A DNA stretch of 64,000 nt, from the NCBI RefSeq assembly GCF_037198285.1, contig NZ_CP147243.1:2224422-2288421 (forward strand), read 5' to 3'. Positions 34,720-43,092 of this stretch are shown in pieces. Positions within the stretch are counted from its first letter, which is position 1; every line of letters begins with the position of its first letter. This DNA is from Haladaptatus sp. DJG-WS-42. GTDB taxonomy: Archaea > Halobacteriota > Halobacteria > Halobacteriales > Halococcaceae. The position numbers were made by a program, and so were the translations under genes. The notes beneath the pieces were generated by a model. The model did no database searches. It saw only the letters and a list, made by a program, of their open reading frames with translations, and was not told the DNA's origin.

Positions 34720-34889
34720 GCCACCCGTCCCAAACCCGATTTGCTTAGGCGCACCGCTCTTTCACAGTTCTCTTGTATGCCACACCAACCCACAGAATCG
34801 AGGCGATTCGATGTCGGCGCTCGTGGGACGGGCGCCGCCAGTGGGTTCTCGGCGCAAGGATTTTAGACCGCGAGTGGCTACGATGGGGC

Positions 34890-35231
34890 ATGACATTCCA
34901 GCCCGGCGAGTCACTCAGCCAAGACGAAGTCACAGAACGCGTCGATGCGGCCATCGAAGACAACGACGTCGTGCTGTTCATGAAAGGGAACCGACTCATG
35001 CCCCAGTGTGGTTTCTCGATGCGCGCGGTCGAGCTCATCTCCCAGTACCACGAGGACTTCGAGACGGTGGATGCGCTTGCCTCACTCGATGAGTTCCGCG
35101 TCGCACTCAAACAACACAGCGGCTGGGAAACCATCCCGCAGACCTACGTGAACGGCGAGTTCATCGGCGGCAGCGACATTTTAGCCGAATTAGACGAACG
35201 CGGCGAACTCGAAGCGGCCCTCGACGCCTGA
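34890..35231 (+). CDS. Monothiol glutaredoxin family protein
   Basis: A 113-residue CGFS-type glutaredoxin (Grx4/GrxD). The iron-sulfur/glutathione motif MPQCGFSMRAVELI is present, preceded by NDVVLFMKGNRLMP and followed by WETIPQTYVNGEFIGGSDIL. Bacterial members handle Fe-S clusters with BolA or carry glutathione; haloarchaea use gamma-glutamylcysteine, so the thiol partner here is an inference. The start at 34890 fits a TTTTAGA box at -30 to -24. The short upstream frame from 34773 is not supported. Confidence 0.87.
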   Translation: MTFQPGESLSQDEVTERVDAAIEDNDVVLFMKGNRLMPQCGFSMRAVELISQYHEDFETVDALASLDEFRVALKQHSGWETIPQTYVNGEFIGGSDILAELDERGELEAALDA

Positions 35232-35408
35232 GCGGACTTCCCGCTCCCCACACCGTGGGTGGTTGTGCGGGATAATCGCCGGACGACCCGGCGGCTTGCG
35301 TCTCTCGAAAGGCTGCCGAAACGAAAGGGTAGCCCATATAAGCCCCGAACGCCTATGTACACTCGACCCCATACAGAGCCACTTCGACTCTGTTAACGCC
35401 CCACACAC

Positions 35409-35999
35409 ATGACCAGCCGCGTATATCGACTCCATTCAACGCTCGAACTGCCTCTCGAAGATGTCCATGAGTTCTTCGACAACCCAGAACTCCCCGAAGA
35501 AATCGCGGACATCGACATTACTCGACGCAATAACACGCTCATCATCAGCGCCGTCTCTGCTGATGACAGCATCAGCAAGTACACGCCAACGGCCCAGCTG
35601 AAAGCCAGCGTCACGGAAAATCGCGTGTACGAAGTCCCACTCGATGAGTGGAACAAGGCCCAGCGCGGCGGCGCACCCAACTGGGGAGCCGCCCAGCAAG
35701 AAGAGCAGGAAAAACCCCCATCCGAACTCGTCGAATACGCTTGCTTCAAGGGCGACCGCGAGACCGTCTTACAGAACACCGCGCTCCAGTACCCGATGTT
35801 CGAGGTGCTCTGCTCGCTCGCGAAGATTGCAGAGAAAGGGACGCTCACCGCCATCTCGGCCGTTGACGACGACCTCGTCGCCACGCGCATCGTAGACGGC
35901 GAAGTCCGCCCGGCATCCATCGACGTCGTCGAGAACCCGACCGAAGACGCTGCCTCGAAGAAAGGTGTCAACTGGCGCGACAACAAGTTCATCTCGTAA
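35409..35999 (+). CDS. Conserved haloarchaeal protein of unknown function
   Basis: A 196-residue cytoplasmic protein beginning MTSRVYRLHSTLELPLEDVHEFFDN and continuing ADIDITRRNNTLIISAVSADDSISKYTPTAQLKAS. This is a widely kept haloarchaeal sequence pattern that I cannot assign with certainty (probably the DUF7110 group). The middle is charged (QEEQEKPPSELVEYACFKGD); the C-terminus has a beta-rich GTLTAISAVDDDLVATRIVDGEVRPASID. No membrane segments or known catalytic motifs. Monocistronic, with GC3 like its neighbours. Confidence 0.7.
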   Translation: MTSRVYRLHSTLELPLEDVHEFFDNPELPEEIADIDITRRNNTLIISAVSADDSISKYTPTAQLKASVTENRVYEVPLDEWNKAQRGGAPNWGAAQQEEQEKPPSELVEYACFKGDRETVLQNTALQYPMFEVLCSLAKIAEKGTLTAISAVDDDLVATRIVDGEVRPASIDVVENPTEDAASKKGVNWRDNKFIS

Positions 36000-36124
36000 T
36001 GCGGTTGGTTTTCTCGTTTCTCACTCCCTGTGAGCCAGTGCTCCACACGGCCCATGTGTGTCAGTAACACCCGTTTCCGGGGCCGTAACGCCTTTTACAC
36101 ACCTAATTATATCTAATTACGAAG

Positions 36125-37084
36125 ATGGCAACGAACTTCCCCGAATACGTCACCGTCGATTATTCCGACGGCGAAGGCGAGAACCCCGAAGATTACCCAT
36201 CTATCGAGCACAAAATCGAGAAGGCAATAGAGGTCACGAAAAAGGGCCTCGAAGAGTACGAGAATCCCGCAATCATGTGGACCGGCGGGAAGGACTCCAC
36301 GCTCGTGCTCTACTTCGTCAAAGAGGTTGCAGAGCGATTCGACCTCGAAATGCCGCCTGCGGTGTTCATCGACCACTTCCAGCACTTCGACGACCTGCTT
36401 GACTTCGTCGAACACTGGGCCGACGAGTGGGACATTGAGGTCATCTACGCCCGCAACGATGACGTTGGGTCGCTTGCAGACGAGCCGGGCGACACCATCA
36501 CCGTGTCCGACCTGAACGAGCAGAACCAGCACCACGTCCGCAACATCTTAGAGTACGAGGAGGACACGTTCCCGTTCCTGCTCGACACCTACGTTGGCAA
36601 CCACCTGCTCAAAACCGTCGCGCTCAACAACGCGCTTGAGGAGTACGACATCGACGGCGTCATCTCCGGCATCCGCTGGGACGAACAGGAAGCGCGCGCA
36701 GACGAGACGTTCTTCAGCCCGCGCCACGACCCGGACATCTACCCGCCACACGACCGCGTCCAGCCGATTCTCCAGTTCGACGAGGCAGACGTGTGGGAAG
36801 CGTTCTGGAACTTCGTCGTCCCGGAGACGGTCGCAGACTTCCCGGACGAAGGCTACGTCCCACAGGACTACGACGACCTGCCAAACGGTCTGACCCACAA
36901 GGACGTCCCGGTCAGTCCGAAGTACTTCGAAGGCTTCCGCAGCCTCGGCAGCGAAGTCAGCACCGAGAAGAGCGACACCGAGCCTGCATGGCTGCAGGAC
37001 TTGGCCAACACGACCGAGCGCGCGGGCCGCGCACAGGACAAAGAAGACCTGATGGCGCGCCTGCGCGACCTCGGTTACATGTGA
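36125..37084 (+). CDS. PP-loop protein, PAPS-reductase/CysD-like, cysteine-free (copy 1)
   Basis: A 319-residue adenine-nucleotide alpha-hydrolase-fold protein. The PP-loop is AIMWTGGKDSTLVLYFVKE near residue 50. Downstream are VISGIRWDEQEARADETFFSPRHDP and PPHDRVQPILQFDEADVWEAFWNF, an arrangement closer to the CysD (ATP sulfurylase small subunit) pattern than to PAPS reductase. The protein contains no cysteine at all, so it lacks the catalytic Cys of PAPS/APS reductases. It is nearly the same length as, and plainly paralogous to, the next gene. No CysN, sulfite reductase or transporter is adjacent. Function unknown, probably ATP-PPi chemistry. Confidence 0.85.
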   Translation: MATNFPEYVTVDYSDGEGENPEDYPSIEHKIEKAIEVTKKGLEEYENPAIMWTGGKDSTLVLYFVKEVAERFDLEMPPAVFIDHFQHFDDLLDFVEHWADEWDIEVIYARNDDVGSLADEPGDTITVSDLNEQNQHHVRNILEYEEDTFPFLLDTYVGNHLLKTVALNNALEEYDIDGVISGIRWDEQEARADETFFSPRHDPDIYPPHDRVQPILQFDEADVWEAFWNFVVPETVADFPDEGYVPQDYDDLPNGLTHKDVPVSPKYFEGFRSLGSEVSTEKSDTEPAWLQDLANTTERAGRAQDKEDLMARLRDLGYM

Positions 37085-37086
37085 AG

Positions 37087-37135
37087 TCGGTCAGCTAGAC
37101 CGACGTCCAACCCGACAGCGGTCATCCCTGTCGGG
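37087..37135 (+). terminator. Two tandem hairpins after PP-loop copy 1
   Basis: TCGGTC at 37087-37092 pairs with GACCGA at 37098-37103. CCCGACAG at 37111-37118 pairs perfectly with CTGTCGGG at 37128-37135 across a 9-base loop. They lie 2-50 bases after the stop codon and could end or stabilise the first transcript. No T-run follows, so a classical terminator is not claimed. Confidence 0.45.
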
Positions 37136-37353
37136 CTCCGTTCACGCTTCCACGGTGGTGTTCCGGGGTCTGGGGAGGCTCCGACACACGCATGGTTGGG
37201 TTCCACACTCGCCACCGGGAAGTCAGCTTTTTCCGTTTTCACATCTGTGAGCTGTGCGACCCGAGTGCGCCGAGTAGGCAGAGCCAACCAGTTGCCCGTA
37301 GCCCAGTAGGTAGCCCATACCAATATGCTGTGCGCGCGCAAAGTGAGACACCA

Positions 37354-38313
37354 ATGCCTGAAGGGTTTCCTTCGTATCTCAGCGTAGACTACGAAGACGG
37401 TCACTCGCAGAGCGCCGCAGACTACCCAAGCGTAGACGAGAAGATTGCGAAGGCAATCGAGGTCACCCAAACCGCGCTCTCGCAGTACAAAAATCCAGCC
37501 ATCATGTGGACCGGCGGGAAGGATTCGACACTCGTCCTCTACTTCGTCAAAGAAGTTGCAGACGAATTCGGCTACGAGATGCCACCAGTCGTGTTCATCG
37601 ACCACTACGAACACTTCGACGACGTGACGGCGTTCGTCCACCGCTGGGCCGACAAGCTCGGCGTAGACCTCATCATCTCGCGCAACGAGGATTTCGCCCG
37701 ACTCGGCGCGTCGCCGGGCGACGAGATTCCGGTCTCTGACCTGAGCGAGCAGAACCAACACGAACTGCGCACCCGGCTCGACCACACCGACGATACGTTC
37801 GTGCTCTCCGCCGATTCCTACGCGGGCAACCACCTGCTCAAGACCGTCGCGCTCAACAACACCATCACTGAACACGACATTGACGGCGTGTTCTCTGGCG
37901 TGCGCTGGGACGAACAGGACGCTCGAAAAAATGAGACGTTCTTTAGCCCGCGCCACGACTCTGAGAAGTACCCGCCACACGACCGCATCCAGCCGATTCT
38001 CCAGTTCAACGAACGGTCACTCTGGGACGCCTTCTGGTACTACCTCGTGCCCGACCTCGTCTCGGACTATCCACAGGACGGCTACGTCCCACAAGGCTAC
38101 GACGACCTGCCAAACGGCCTGATGCCGGAAGACCTGCCAGTGGGGCCAAAGTACTTCGAAGGCTTCCGTAGCCTCGGCACGGCGAAGGGCTCTGCGAAGA
38201 GCGACGACCGACCGGCGTGGCTCCAAGACTTAGAACACACGACCGAGCGCGCCGGTCGCGCACAGGACAAAGAGGGCCTGATGGCGCGCCTGCGCGACCT
38301 CGGCTACATGTGA
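37354..38313 (+). CDS. PP-loop protein, PAPS-reductase/CysD-like, cysteine-free (copy 2)
   Basis: A 319-residue tandem paralogue of the gene 270 bp upstream. The PP-loop AIMWTGGKDSTLVLYFVKE and FSGVRWDEQDARKNETFFSPRHD are retained, as are the shared GYVPQGYDDLPNGL and the last 15 or so residues (QDKEGLMARLRDLGYM). It too has no cysteine. Differences cluster in the middle (residues 90-150). Two near-identical-length copies kept side by side suggest a heteromeric or two-substrate enzyme, which is an inference. The ATG at 37354 is picked by alignment with copy 1; the upstream frame codes for unrelated low-quality sequence. Confidence 0.85.
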   Translation: MPEGFPSYLSVDYEDGHSQSAADYPSVDEKIAKAIEVTQTALSQYKNPAIMWTGGKDSTLVLYFVKEVADEFGYEMPPVVFIDHYEHFDDVTAFVHRWADKLGVDLIISRNEDFARLGASPGDEIPVSDLSEQNQHELRTRLDHTDDTFVLSADSYAGNHLLKTVALNNTITEHDIDGVFSGVRWDEQDARKNETFFSPRHDSEKYPPHDRIQPILQFNERSLWDAFWYYLVPDLVSDYPQDGYVPQGYDDLPNGLMPEDLPVGPKYFEGFRSLGTAKGSAKSDDRPAWLQDLEHTTERAGRAQDKEGLMARLRDLGYM

Positions 38314-38324
38314 GCAGGAAACCG

Positions 38325-38330
38325 TTTTTT
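38325..38330 (+). terminator. T6 tract after PP-loop copy 2
   Basis: Six T bases lie 11 bases past the stop of the second PP-loop gene and 24 bases before the next start. This fits a U-tract archaeal terminator, but it is short. Confidence 0.35.
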
Positions 38331-38353
38331 CCGAACAGAGACTAACAACAACT

Positions 38354-38818
38354 GTGACTGAGACAATCTATTTCCGCGAGACCCAACGCTTCAGACAGCC
38401 GTGGCTCTGGGCGATTCTCGTTTTCGTGGCGCTCATCTTGTTTTGGGCGGCGCTCACCGAGGCCGAATCGTTGTTCCAGCGCGCCCTCTTTGGGGCGCTT
38501 GGTTTCGTCTTTCTCGCCTTCTTCGCCGTCCTCGGCCTCAAAACCGAGGTGCGCAAAGACGGTGTGCACCTCAAATTCTTCCCGCTTCACCTCTCAGAAC
38601 GCCACATCCCGGCCGCAGAACTCACGGGCTTTGACGCCCGCGAATACCGCCCGCTCGCCGAGTACGGTGGGTGGGGCATCCGCCGCGGGAGAAACGGCTG
38701 GGCGTACAACGTGCGTGGAACTGCGGGTGTGGAACTCAGATACCGCGGGAAAACGCTGCTCGTTGGGACACAGCGACCGAAAGAATTTGTCGAAGCGTTG
38801 AGTCGCCTGCGCCGTTAG
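38354..38818 (+). CDS. DUF6141-like membrane protein
   Basis: A 154-residue protein with two hydrophobic segments (WAILVFVALILFWAAL and ALFGALGFVFLAFFAVLGL) followed by a cytoplasmic beta-rich domain: RHIPAAELTGFDAREYRPLAEYGGWGIRRG and WAYNVRGTAGVELRYRGKTLLVGTQRPKEFVEAL. This layout matches the DUF6141 family, whose function is unknown. The start is a GTG at 38354. The 3' end overlaps the next convergent gene by 4 bp. Confidence 0.7.
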   Translation: MTETIYFRETQRFRQPWLWAILVFVALILFWAALTEAESLFQRALFGALGFVFLAFFAVLGLKTEVRKDGVHLKFFPLHLSERHIPAAELTGFDAREYRPLAEYGGWGIRRGRNGWAYNVRGTAGVELRYRGKTLLVGTQRPKEFVEALSRLRR

Positions 38819-39558
38819 TCGCGTGCCGGGCGGAGCACATCAGCGATGGTGACGAGAACACCGAGCAGCCAGCCAAGCGGCACCGCAATCCCGAACCACA
38901 TGCCGACGTACGCAACGCCCTCTAAGTCGTATCTCGTGCGGATGTAGGTGTTCAGATTCCCAATCGAAAGCAGGTTATCGAGAATCCAGCGCGCGAGGGT
39001 CGTGCTCTGGGGGAAGATGGCGTCTGCGAGCGTCGGCGAATAGAGCGCCGCCACGACCGGCGGGAGAAACAGCGCCGTCATCCCGAACGGGTAGGCGAGC
39101 AGAACGGTCGTTCCCCGACCACCGACGCGGTTGAACATGACGGCGAGCACCGCGGCGAGGGTTGCGACGACGCTCGCCGCGGCGACGGCGATGAAGCCGT
39201 CTGCAGAAAAGCGTATCCGGGCGAGCGCGGTGAGCCCACCCCAGACGACGAGCGAGAGCAAGAGAACGCCCGCGACGCCGAGGCGCGTGGCTGTCCCGTC
39301 TAGTTTGCGTGTGTAAAACCGCGTCATATAGCCAAAGAGGGCAAGCGGGTAGAGAATCGCGACGAGCGGCACGCCGAGTGCGCCCCAGAGACGATAGGCC
39401 GCCATCCCGAGCGTGTTGTTCGGCTTCCATTTCCCGAGGACGGTGTGCGCTGTGTCCAGTTGGCGCGGAAACACCAGTTCCATCCACGTCTCGTGTAACC
39501 GCGTCACGTCGACGCGAATGCCCGACACCAGCCCGCTGTTTCGTTCACCGACCGACAT
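38815..39558 (-). CDS. Multi-pass membrane protein, unknown function
   Basis: A 247-residue protein with about six hydrophobic segments (YRLWGALGVPLVAILYPLALFGYM, LGVAGVLLLSLVVWGGLTAL, AVAAASVVATLAAVLAVMF, LLAYPFGMTALFLPPVVAAL, and a C-terminal MWFGIAVPLGWLLGVLVTI). The N-terminus is amphipathic (RLHETWMELVFPRQLDTAH). I recognise no family or catalytic motif. GC3 is high, as in its neighbours, so it is a real haloarchaeal gene rather than a shadow frame. Confidence 0.7.
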   Translation of the reverse strand: MSVGERNSGLVSGIRVDVTRLHETWMELVFPRQLDTAHTVLGKWKPNNTLGMAAYRLWGALGVPLVAILYPLALFGYMTRFYTRKLDGTATRLGVAGVLLLSLVVWGGLTALARIRFSADGFIAVAAASVVATLAAVLAVMFNRVGGRGTTVLLAYPFGMTALFLPPVVAALYSPTLADAIFPQSTTLARWILDNLLSIGNLNTYIRTRYDLEGVAYVGMWFGIAVPLGWLLGVLVTIADVLRPARD

Positions 39559-39614
39559 TGTACCTGAGTTTCGGGCGCGGGCCCTTAACTCTCAACCTTC
39601 TGTAACCCAGACTG

Positions 39615-40439
39615 TCACCACGGCGCGAACGGCGGGTCGACCTTCCGGTCGGTTTGGTCGAGGTCGTCAATCGCTGCGATTTCGTCTGCGGAGAGGTCGA
39701 GGTTGAGCGACTGCCAGTTATCGCTGATGTGGGCTTCGCTCGTCGCCTTCGGAATCGCTGTAATCCCTTTCTCGCGCAGCCACGCAAGACTGACCTGTGC
39801 GGCAGATGCGTCGTGATTCTCTGCAATCGCGGTGAGTTCCGGGACGGAGAAGACGTCACCGCGGGCGAGCGGCGAGTAGGCGACGAGTTCGATATCGTGT
39901 TCGTCACAGTACTCGCGCAGGTCGTGTTGGGGGAGCAGTGGATGGAGTTCGACCTGATTGGCGAACACCGCATCGCCGAGAATGTCTCGGGCTGTGTCGA
40001 GCTGTTCTGGCTCGAAGTTACTCACGCCGATCCGTCGGATTTTGCCGTCGGCTTTCAGGTCTTTGAATGCTTCTAACGTCGCTTCTGGCTCGTATTCGCG
40101 GGCGGGCCAGTGGATGTAGAGGAGGTCAACGTAGTCCACACCGAGTTTGTCGAGGCTCTCTTCGGTGGAGGCGCGCACGTCTTCGGGTGCGAGTTCGTCA
40201 ATCCACACCTTTGTAGCGAGGAAGATGTCCTCGCGGGGAACGTCCGCCTGCTCGATACCGCGGCCAACGCCTTCTTCGTTGCCGTAAATCTGGGCGGTGT
40301 CGATGTGGCGATACCCCATCTCTAAGGCGGTTTTGACGCTCGCTGCACACTGCGCTTGGTCTTTGTTTTCCCACGTGCCGAGGCCGAGAAGCGGCATGCC
40401 ATCGGTACGCGGACAGTCGTCACTGGTTGGCAGGGACAT
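39615..40439 (-). CDS. Aldo/keto reductase
   Basis: A 274-residue (beta/alpha)8 NADPH-dependent oxidoreductase. The catalytic tetrad is present: Asp and Tyr in HIDTAQIYGNEEGVG, Lys in FLATKVW and His in YIHWPA. The NADP-binding GVSNFEPEQL and the late IPKATSEAHISDN segment are typical of the AKR4/5-like branch acting on short aldehydes or diketones. The ATG at 40439 (MSLPTSDD) is used. It is the gene after the membrane protein on the same strand; the next gene upstream is the second GGR paralogue. Confidence 0.92.
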   Translation of the reverse strand: MSLPTSDDCPRTDGMPLLGLGTWENKDQAQCAASVKTALEMGYRHIDTAQIYGNEEGVGRGIEQADVPREDIFLATKVWIDELAPEDVRASTEESLDKLGVDYVDLLYIHWPAREYEPEATLEAFKDLKADGKIRRIGVSNFEPEQLDTARDILGDAVFANQVELHPLLPQHDLREYCDEHDIELVAYSPLARGDVFSVPELTAIAENHDASAAQVSLAWLREKGITAIPKATSEAHISDNWQSLNLDLSADEIAAIDDLDQTDRKVDPPFAPW

Positions 40440-40490
40440 AGTCACCCGGCCCTACGTGAGCCAGCAGAAAAGGGGTTGGGAAAGCGGAAC

Positions 40491-41864
40491 TCAGTACTTC
40501 GGCGTCGCGCCCGTGATTCGGTACACGTCATCCATCACGGCGTCGCGCGACTCACGCCACGACTCGAAGCCGCTTGGGTCGTCCGGATACTGGTCGTACA
40601 CGTCGCGCAGTTCGTTCGCTTTCTTTTGTACCTTGTAGAGTTCGTAGAGAACGTCCCAGTGGCCGAACGTCTTGAGCGCGGTTTTGACTTTGAGACCGAA
40701 GCTCATCGAGGCGTTCCCTTCCTTGCCAAGTGTGTCGAGGAGCTGTTGGCCGGGGAGTGCGCTGATGACTTTCACGAGTTCGTTCACGTCGTGTGCGCCA
40801 CCGAAGATGTTGTAGATGTCCATCGCCGCAAACCGCTTGCCGAAGTCCTGCATGACGCGCTGGTTGTAGTTCCAGAGGTTGGACTCAGTCACGTCGCCTT
40901 CGCTGATTGCCTTGATGGCTTCGAGGGCGGCCCAGTGTCCGGCTTTCGCCGCACCTGGAATGCCGCCACCCGTCGTCGGGTTGACGTGGCCCGCAGCGTC
41001 GCCCACCGCGATGTAGCCGTTTGCCGTGGCAGAATCGTACGGCCGACGGGTTGGGAGCGCCGCGCCGAGTTTGTTCTTGATTTTCGCGCCATCGAACTCG
41101 GGACGCGAGCGGATGTCGTTTTTCAACACCTCGACGAGCTTCATCGGCGGCTTGTTCATCTGGAAGCCAAGCCCGACGTTGATTTCCGTCGGCGAGCGTG
41201 GGAAGTACCAGAGGTAGCCAAGCTCTTCGGTTGGCTTGAACACGATGGCGTCGTGGTAGTCAACCGGCTCTTTCGTGATGAGCACCTCGCGGTAGGCAGA
41301 ACAGAACTGCGAGTAGCTCACCTTGGTGTCGAAGGTGGTGTTCGAGAAGTCAACTTTGTCCTGCAGTAGCGAAAGGGAACCGGCGGCGTCGATGACGACT
41401 TCCGCCTCGTAGTTTTTGACGTTCCCTTTTCGCGTCGTCGTGACGCCCGTGACCCGGCCGCTATCGTTCTGGATAACGTCTCTGACGACGGTGTCCCAGT
41501 GAATCTCGGCACCGGCGCGCTCTGCTTCTTCGAGCAACACTTCGCCGTAGCGCTTTCGGTCGACGACAGCGCCCGGTGCCCGGAACGGGATGTCTAAGTG
41601 CGAATCCGTAAGCGGGTTTTCGAAGCGCGCTTTCAGGATGTTCTCGTTCGTGAACGATTCGGCCCGGAGATACTCGCGGTCGATGACGTCGGGGAACGTA
41701 CTTTTCCCCTTGATTGCATCACCGCAGGCAATCATGCCACCGTCCTCTCTTGACTTCCGCTCAAGAATAACGACGGAGAGACCCTCGTTTGCAGCCGTTG
41801 CGGCCGCAAAGGTCCCGGAGGTGCCACCCCCAACAATGATAATATCGTAGCGTTCGGCTGCCAT
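40491..41864 (-). CDS. Geranylgeranyl reductase family flavoprotein, second copy
   Basis: A 457-residue paralogue of the 32.1-33.5 kb reductase. Shared landmarks are DIIIVGGGTSGTFAAATAANEGLSVVILERK, MIACGDAIKG, the SLLQDKVDF...KVSYSQFCSAYRE stretch, GYIAVGDAAGHVNPTTGGGI and AALPTRRPYDSATA. The C-terminus also keeps the GFESWRESRDAVMDDVYRITGATPKY ending. It has no adjacent ferredoxin. Two GGR-family enzymes could act on different lipids (for example lipid versus menaquinone or carotenoid intermediates) or at different chain positions. The start is set at MAAERYD; upstream codons are not homologous. Confidence 0.88.
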   Translation of the reverse strand: MAAERYDIIIVGGGTSGTFAAATAANEGLSVVILERKSREDGGMIACGDAIKGKSTFPDVIDREYLRAESFTNENILKARFENPLTDSHLDIPFRAPGAVVDRKRYGEVLLEEAERAGAEIHWDTVVRDVIQNDSGRVTGVTTTRKGNVKNYEAEVVIDAAGSLSLLQDKVDFSNTTFDTKVSYSQFCSAYREVLITKEPVDYHDAIVFKPTEELGYLWYFPRSPTEINVGLGFQMNKPPMKLVEVLKNDIRSRPEFDGAKIKNKLGAALPTRRPYDSATANGYIAVGDAAGHVNPTTGGGIPGAAKAGHWAALEAIKAISEGDVTESNLWNYNQRVMQDFGKRFAAMDIYNIFGGAHDVNELVKVISALPGQQLLDTLGKEGNASMSFGLKVKTALKTFGHWDVLYELYKVQKKANELRDVYDQYPDDPSGFESWRESRDAVMDDVYRITGATPKY

Positions 41865-42036
41865 TACACCCACTATACCGCCGGGTCTTAAAAAAACGAT
41901 GTATGTGCCCCCGGTCTTGGGGCGTTTTCGCTCCGGCACGTCGCCACCCATTCACGCCCCAGAGAAGTCAGATGGCCAATACTTACTTGTTAATAGGATA
42001 ACATCACTGTACACAGGGCGTCATACAGTCGCCCAA

Positions 42037-42207
42037 ATGCTTCCCATGGGACACATCGAACTCAACAGCAGTCTTTTGAACCGAACCATCCCCGTCGACG
42101 GTCTCAAAGGCGTCATCACCGTCGACCTCTCAGGGGACGAACCATGCGTTATTCTGCCACCACACGTCAGCGTTGAGCGAAAAGACGCGTCGCTCATCGA
42201 CGAATAA
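42037..42207 (+). CDS. Small protein, hypothetical
   Basis: A 56-codon frame (MLPMGHIELNSSLLNRTIPVDG...) with haloarchaeal-type G/C-rich third positions and an acidic composition. An A/T-rich stretch, TTGTTAATAGGATAAC (about 41985-42001), sits 35-50 bases upstream and could be a promoter. A second ATG at 42046 is equally likely as start. No domain is recognised. A protein-level search would decide whether it is real. Confidence 0.45.
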   Translation: MLPMGHIELNSSLLNRTIPVDGLKGVITVDLSGDEPCVILPPHVSVERKDASLIDE

Positions 42208-42209
42208 AC

Positions 42210-42215
42210 AAAAAA
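42210..42215 (-). terminator. T-run after korB
   Basis: On the minus strand, about 14 bases after the korB stop, the sequence reads CGATTTTTTGTTT (A6 on the + strand). It is a good candidate U-tract terminator for the korAB operon. Confidence 0.45.
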
Positions 42216-42228
42216 TCGCGGATTCTGT

Positions 42229-43092
42229 TCAGTAGAATTCGCGGACGAGGTCCATCGTGCCTTCTGGCGGCTTGTCCTCGATTTGGGACATGTTCTCCGA
42301 GATGCCCCAACGTTCCTCGAACGGAACCGAGTTTTCGTCTTTGTAGATGACGCCCATGTACTCCTTTTCGGAGTCGAAGATGACGTCCTTCGCGGCGTCT
42401 TTGTCCGTTGGGTCGTGGTCTTCTTCTTTGAGGTCCACGAGCGAGTCACGGAAGTAGTCGTACGTGTCCACGTCGTTGAACGTGACACACGGACTGTAAC
42501 AGTTGACGAACGCGAAGCCGGGGTGTTCGATTGCCTGTTTGATGATCTCGACGTGACGCAGCGCGTCAGAGGAGAACGACTGGGCAATGAACGTGCCACC
42601 CGCAGCGAGCGCGAGCGCGTGTGGGTTGACCGGCGCCTGCATTGGGCCGTCCGGCGTCGTCGAGGTTTCGAAGTCCTCGCGGCTGGTCGGCGAGGCCTGT
42701 CCCTTCGTGAGCCCGTAGATGCGGTTGTCCATCACGACGTACGTCATGTTGACGTTGCGGCGGACGGCGTGGACGAAGTGGCCCGCGCCGATGGAGAAGC
42801 CGTCACCGTCGCCACCCGCAACCATCACTTCGAGGTTGGGGTTTGCGAGTTTGGCGCCGATGCCAACGGGCAGGGCGCGACCGTGGACGCCGTGCAGCGC
42901 GTAACTGTGCATGTACGTCCCGATTTTGCCCGAACAGCCAATCCCGGCGACCAAGAACGTGTTGTCCGGGTCGTTGCCGGTTTCGGCGAGGCCTTTCATC
43001 ATGCCGTTCATCGTCCCGAAGTCACCGCATCCGGGACACCAGGTCGGCTGCTTGTCGGATTTGAAATCAGTGAATCGAACGTCGGAGCTCAT
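42229..43092 (-). CDS. korB: 2-oxoacid:ferredoxin oxidoreductase, beta subunit
   Basis: A 287-residue TPP-binding subunit. Four conserved Cys bind the [4Fe-4S] cluster: TWCPGCGDFGTMN, VAGIGCSGKIGTYM and the FVNCYSPC segment. The TPP/Mg loop is VMVAGGDGDGFSIGAGHF followed by VVMDNRIYGLTKGQASPTS. It oxidatively decarboxylates a 2-oxoacid and passes electrons to ferredoxin. The start overlaps the alpha gene stop by 4 bp. The length and the single alpha-gamma partner match the haloarchaeal 2-oxoglutarate (Kor) enzyme; a pyruvate enzyme cannot be fully excluded. Confidence 0.9.
   Translation of the reverse strand: MSSDVRFTDFKSDKQPTWCPGCGDFGTMNGMMKGLAETGNDPDNTFLVAGIGCSGKIGTYMHSYALHGVHGRALPVGIGAKLANPNLEVMVAGGDGDGFSIGAGHFVHAVRRNVNMTYVVMDNRIYGLTKGQASPTSREDFETSTTPDGPMQAPVNPHALALAAGGTFIAQSFSSDALRHVEIIKQAIEHPGFAFVNCYSPCVTFNDVDTYDYFRDSLVDLKEEDHDPTDKDAAKDVIFDSEKEYMGVIYKDENSVPFEERWGISENMSQIEDKPPEGTMDLVREFY

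Noticed and set aside
35328-37319. Shared GGTAGCCCATA upstream of 35409 (35328-35338) and of 37354 (37309-37319)
   Set aside because: An 11-base match, but at different distances from the starts (81 and 45 bases) and with no symmetry; probably chance.
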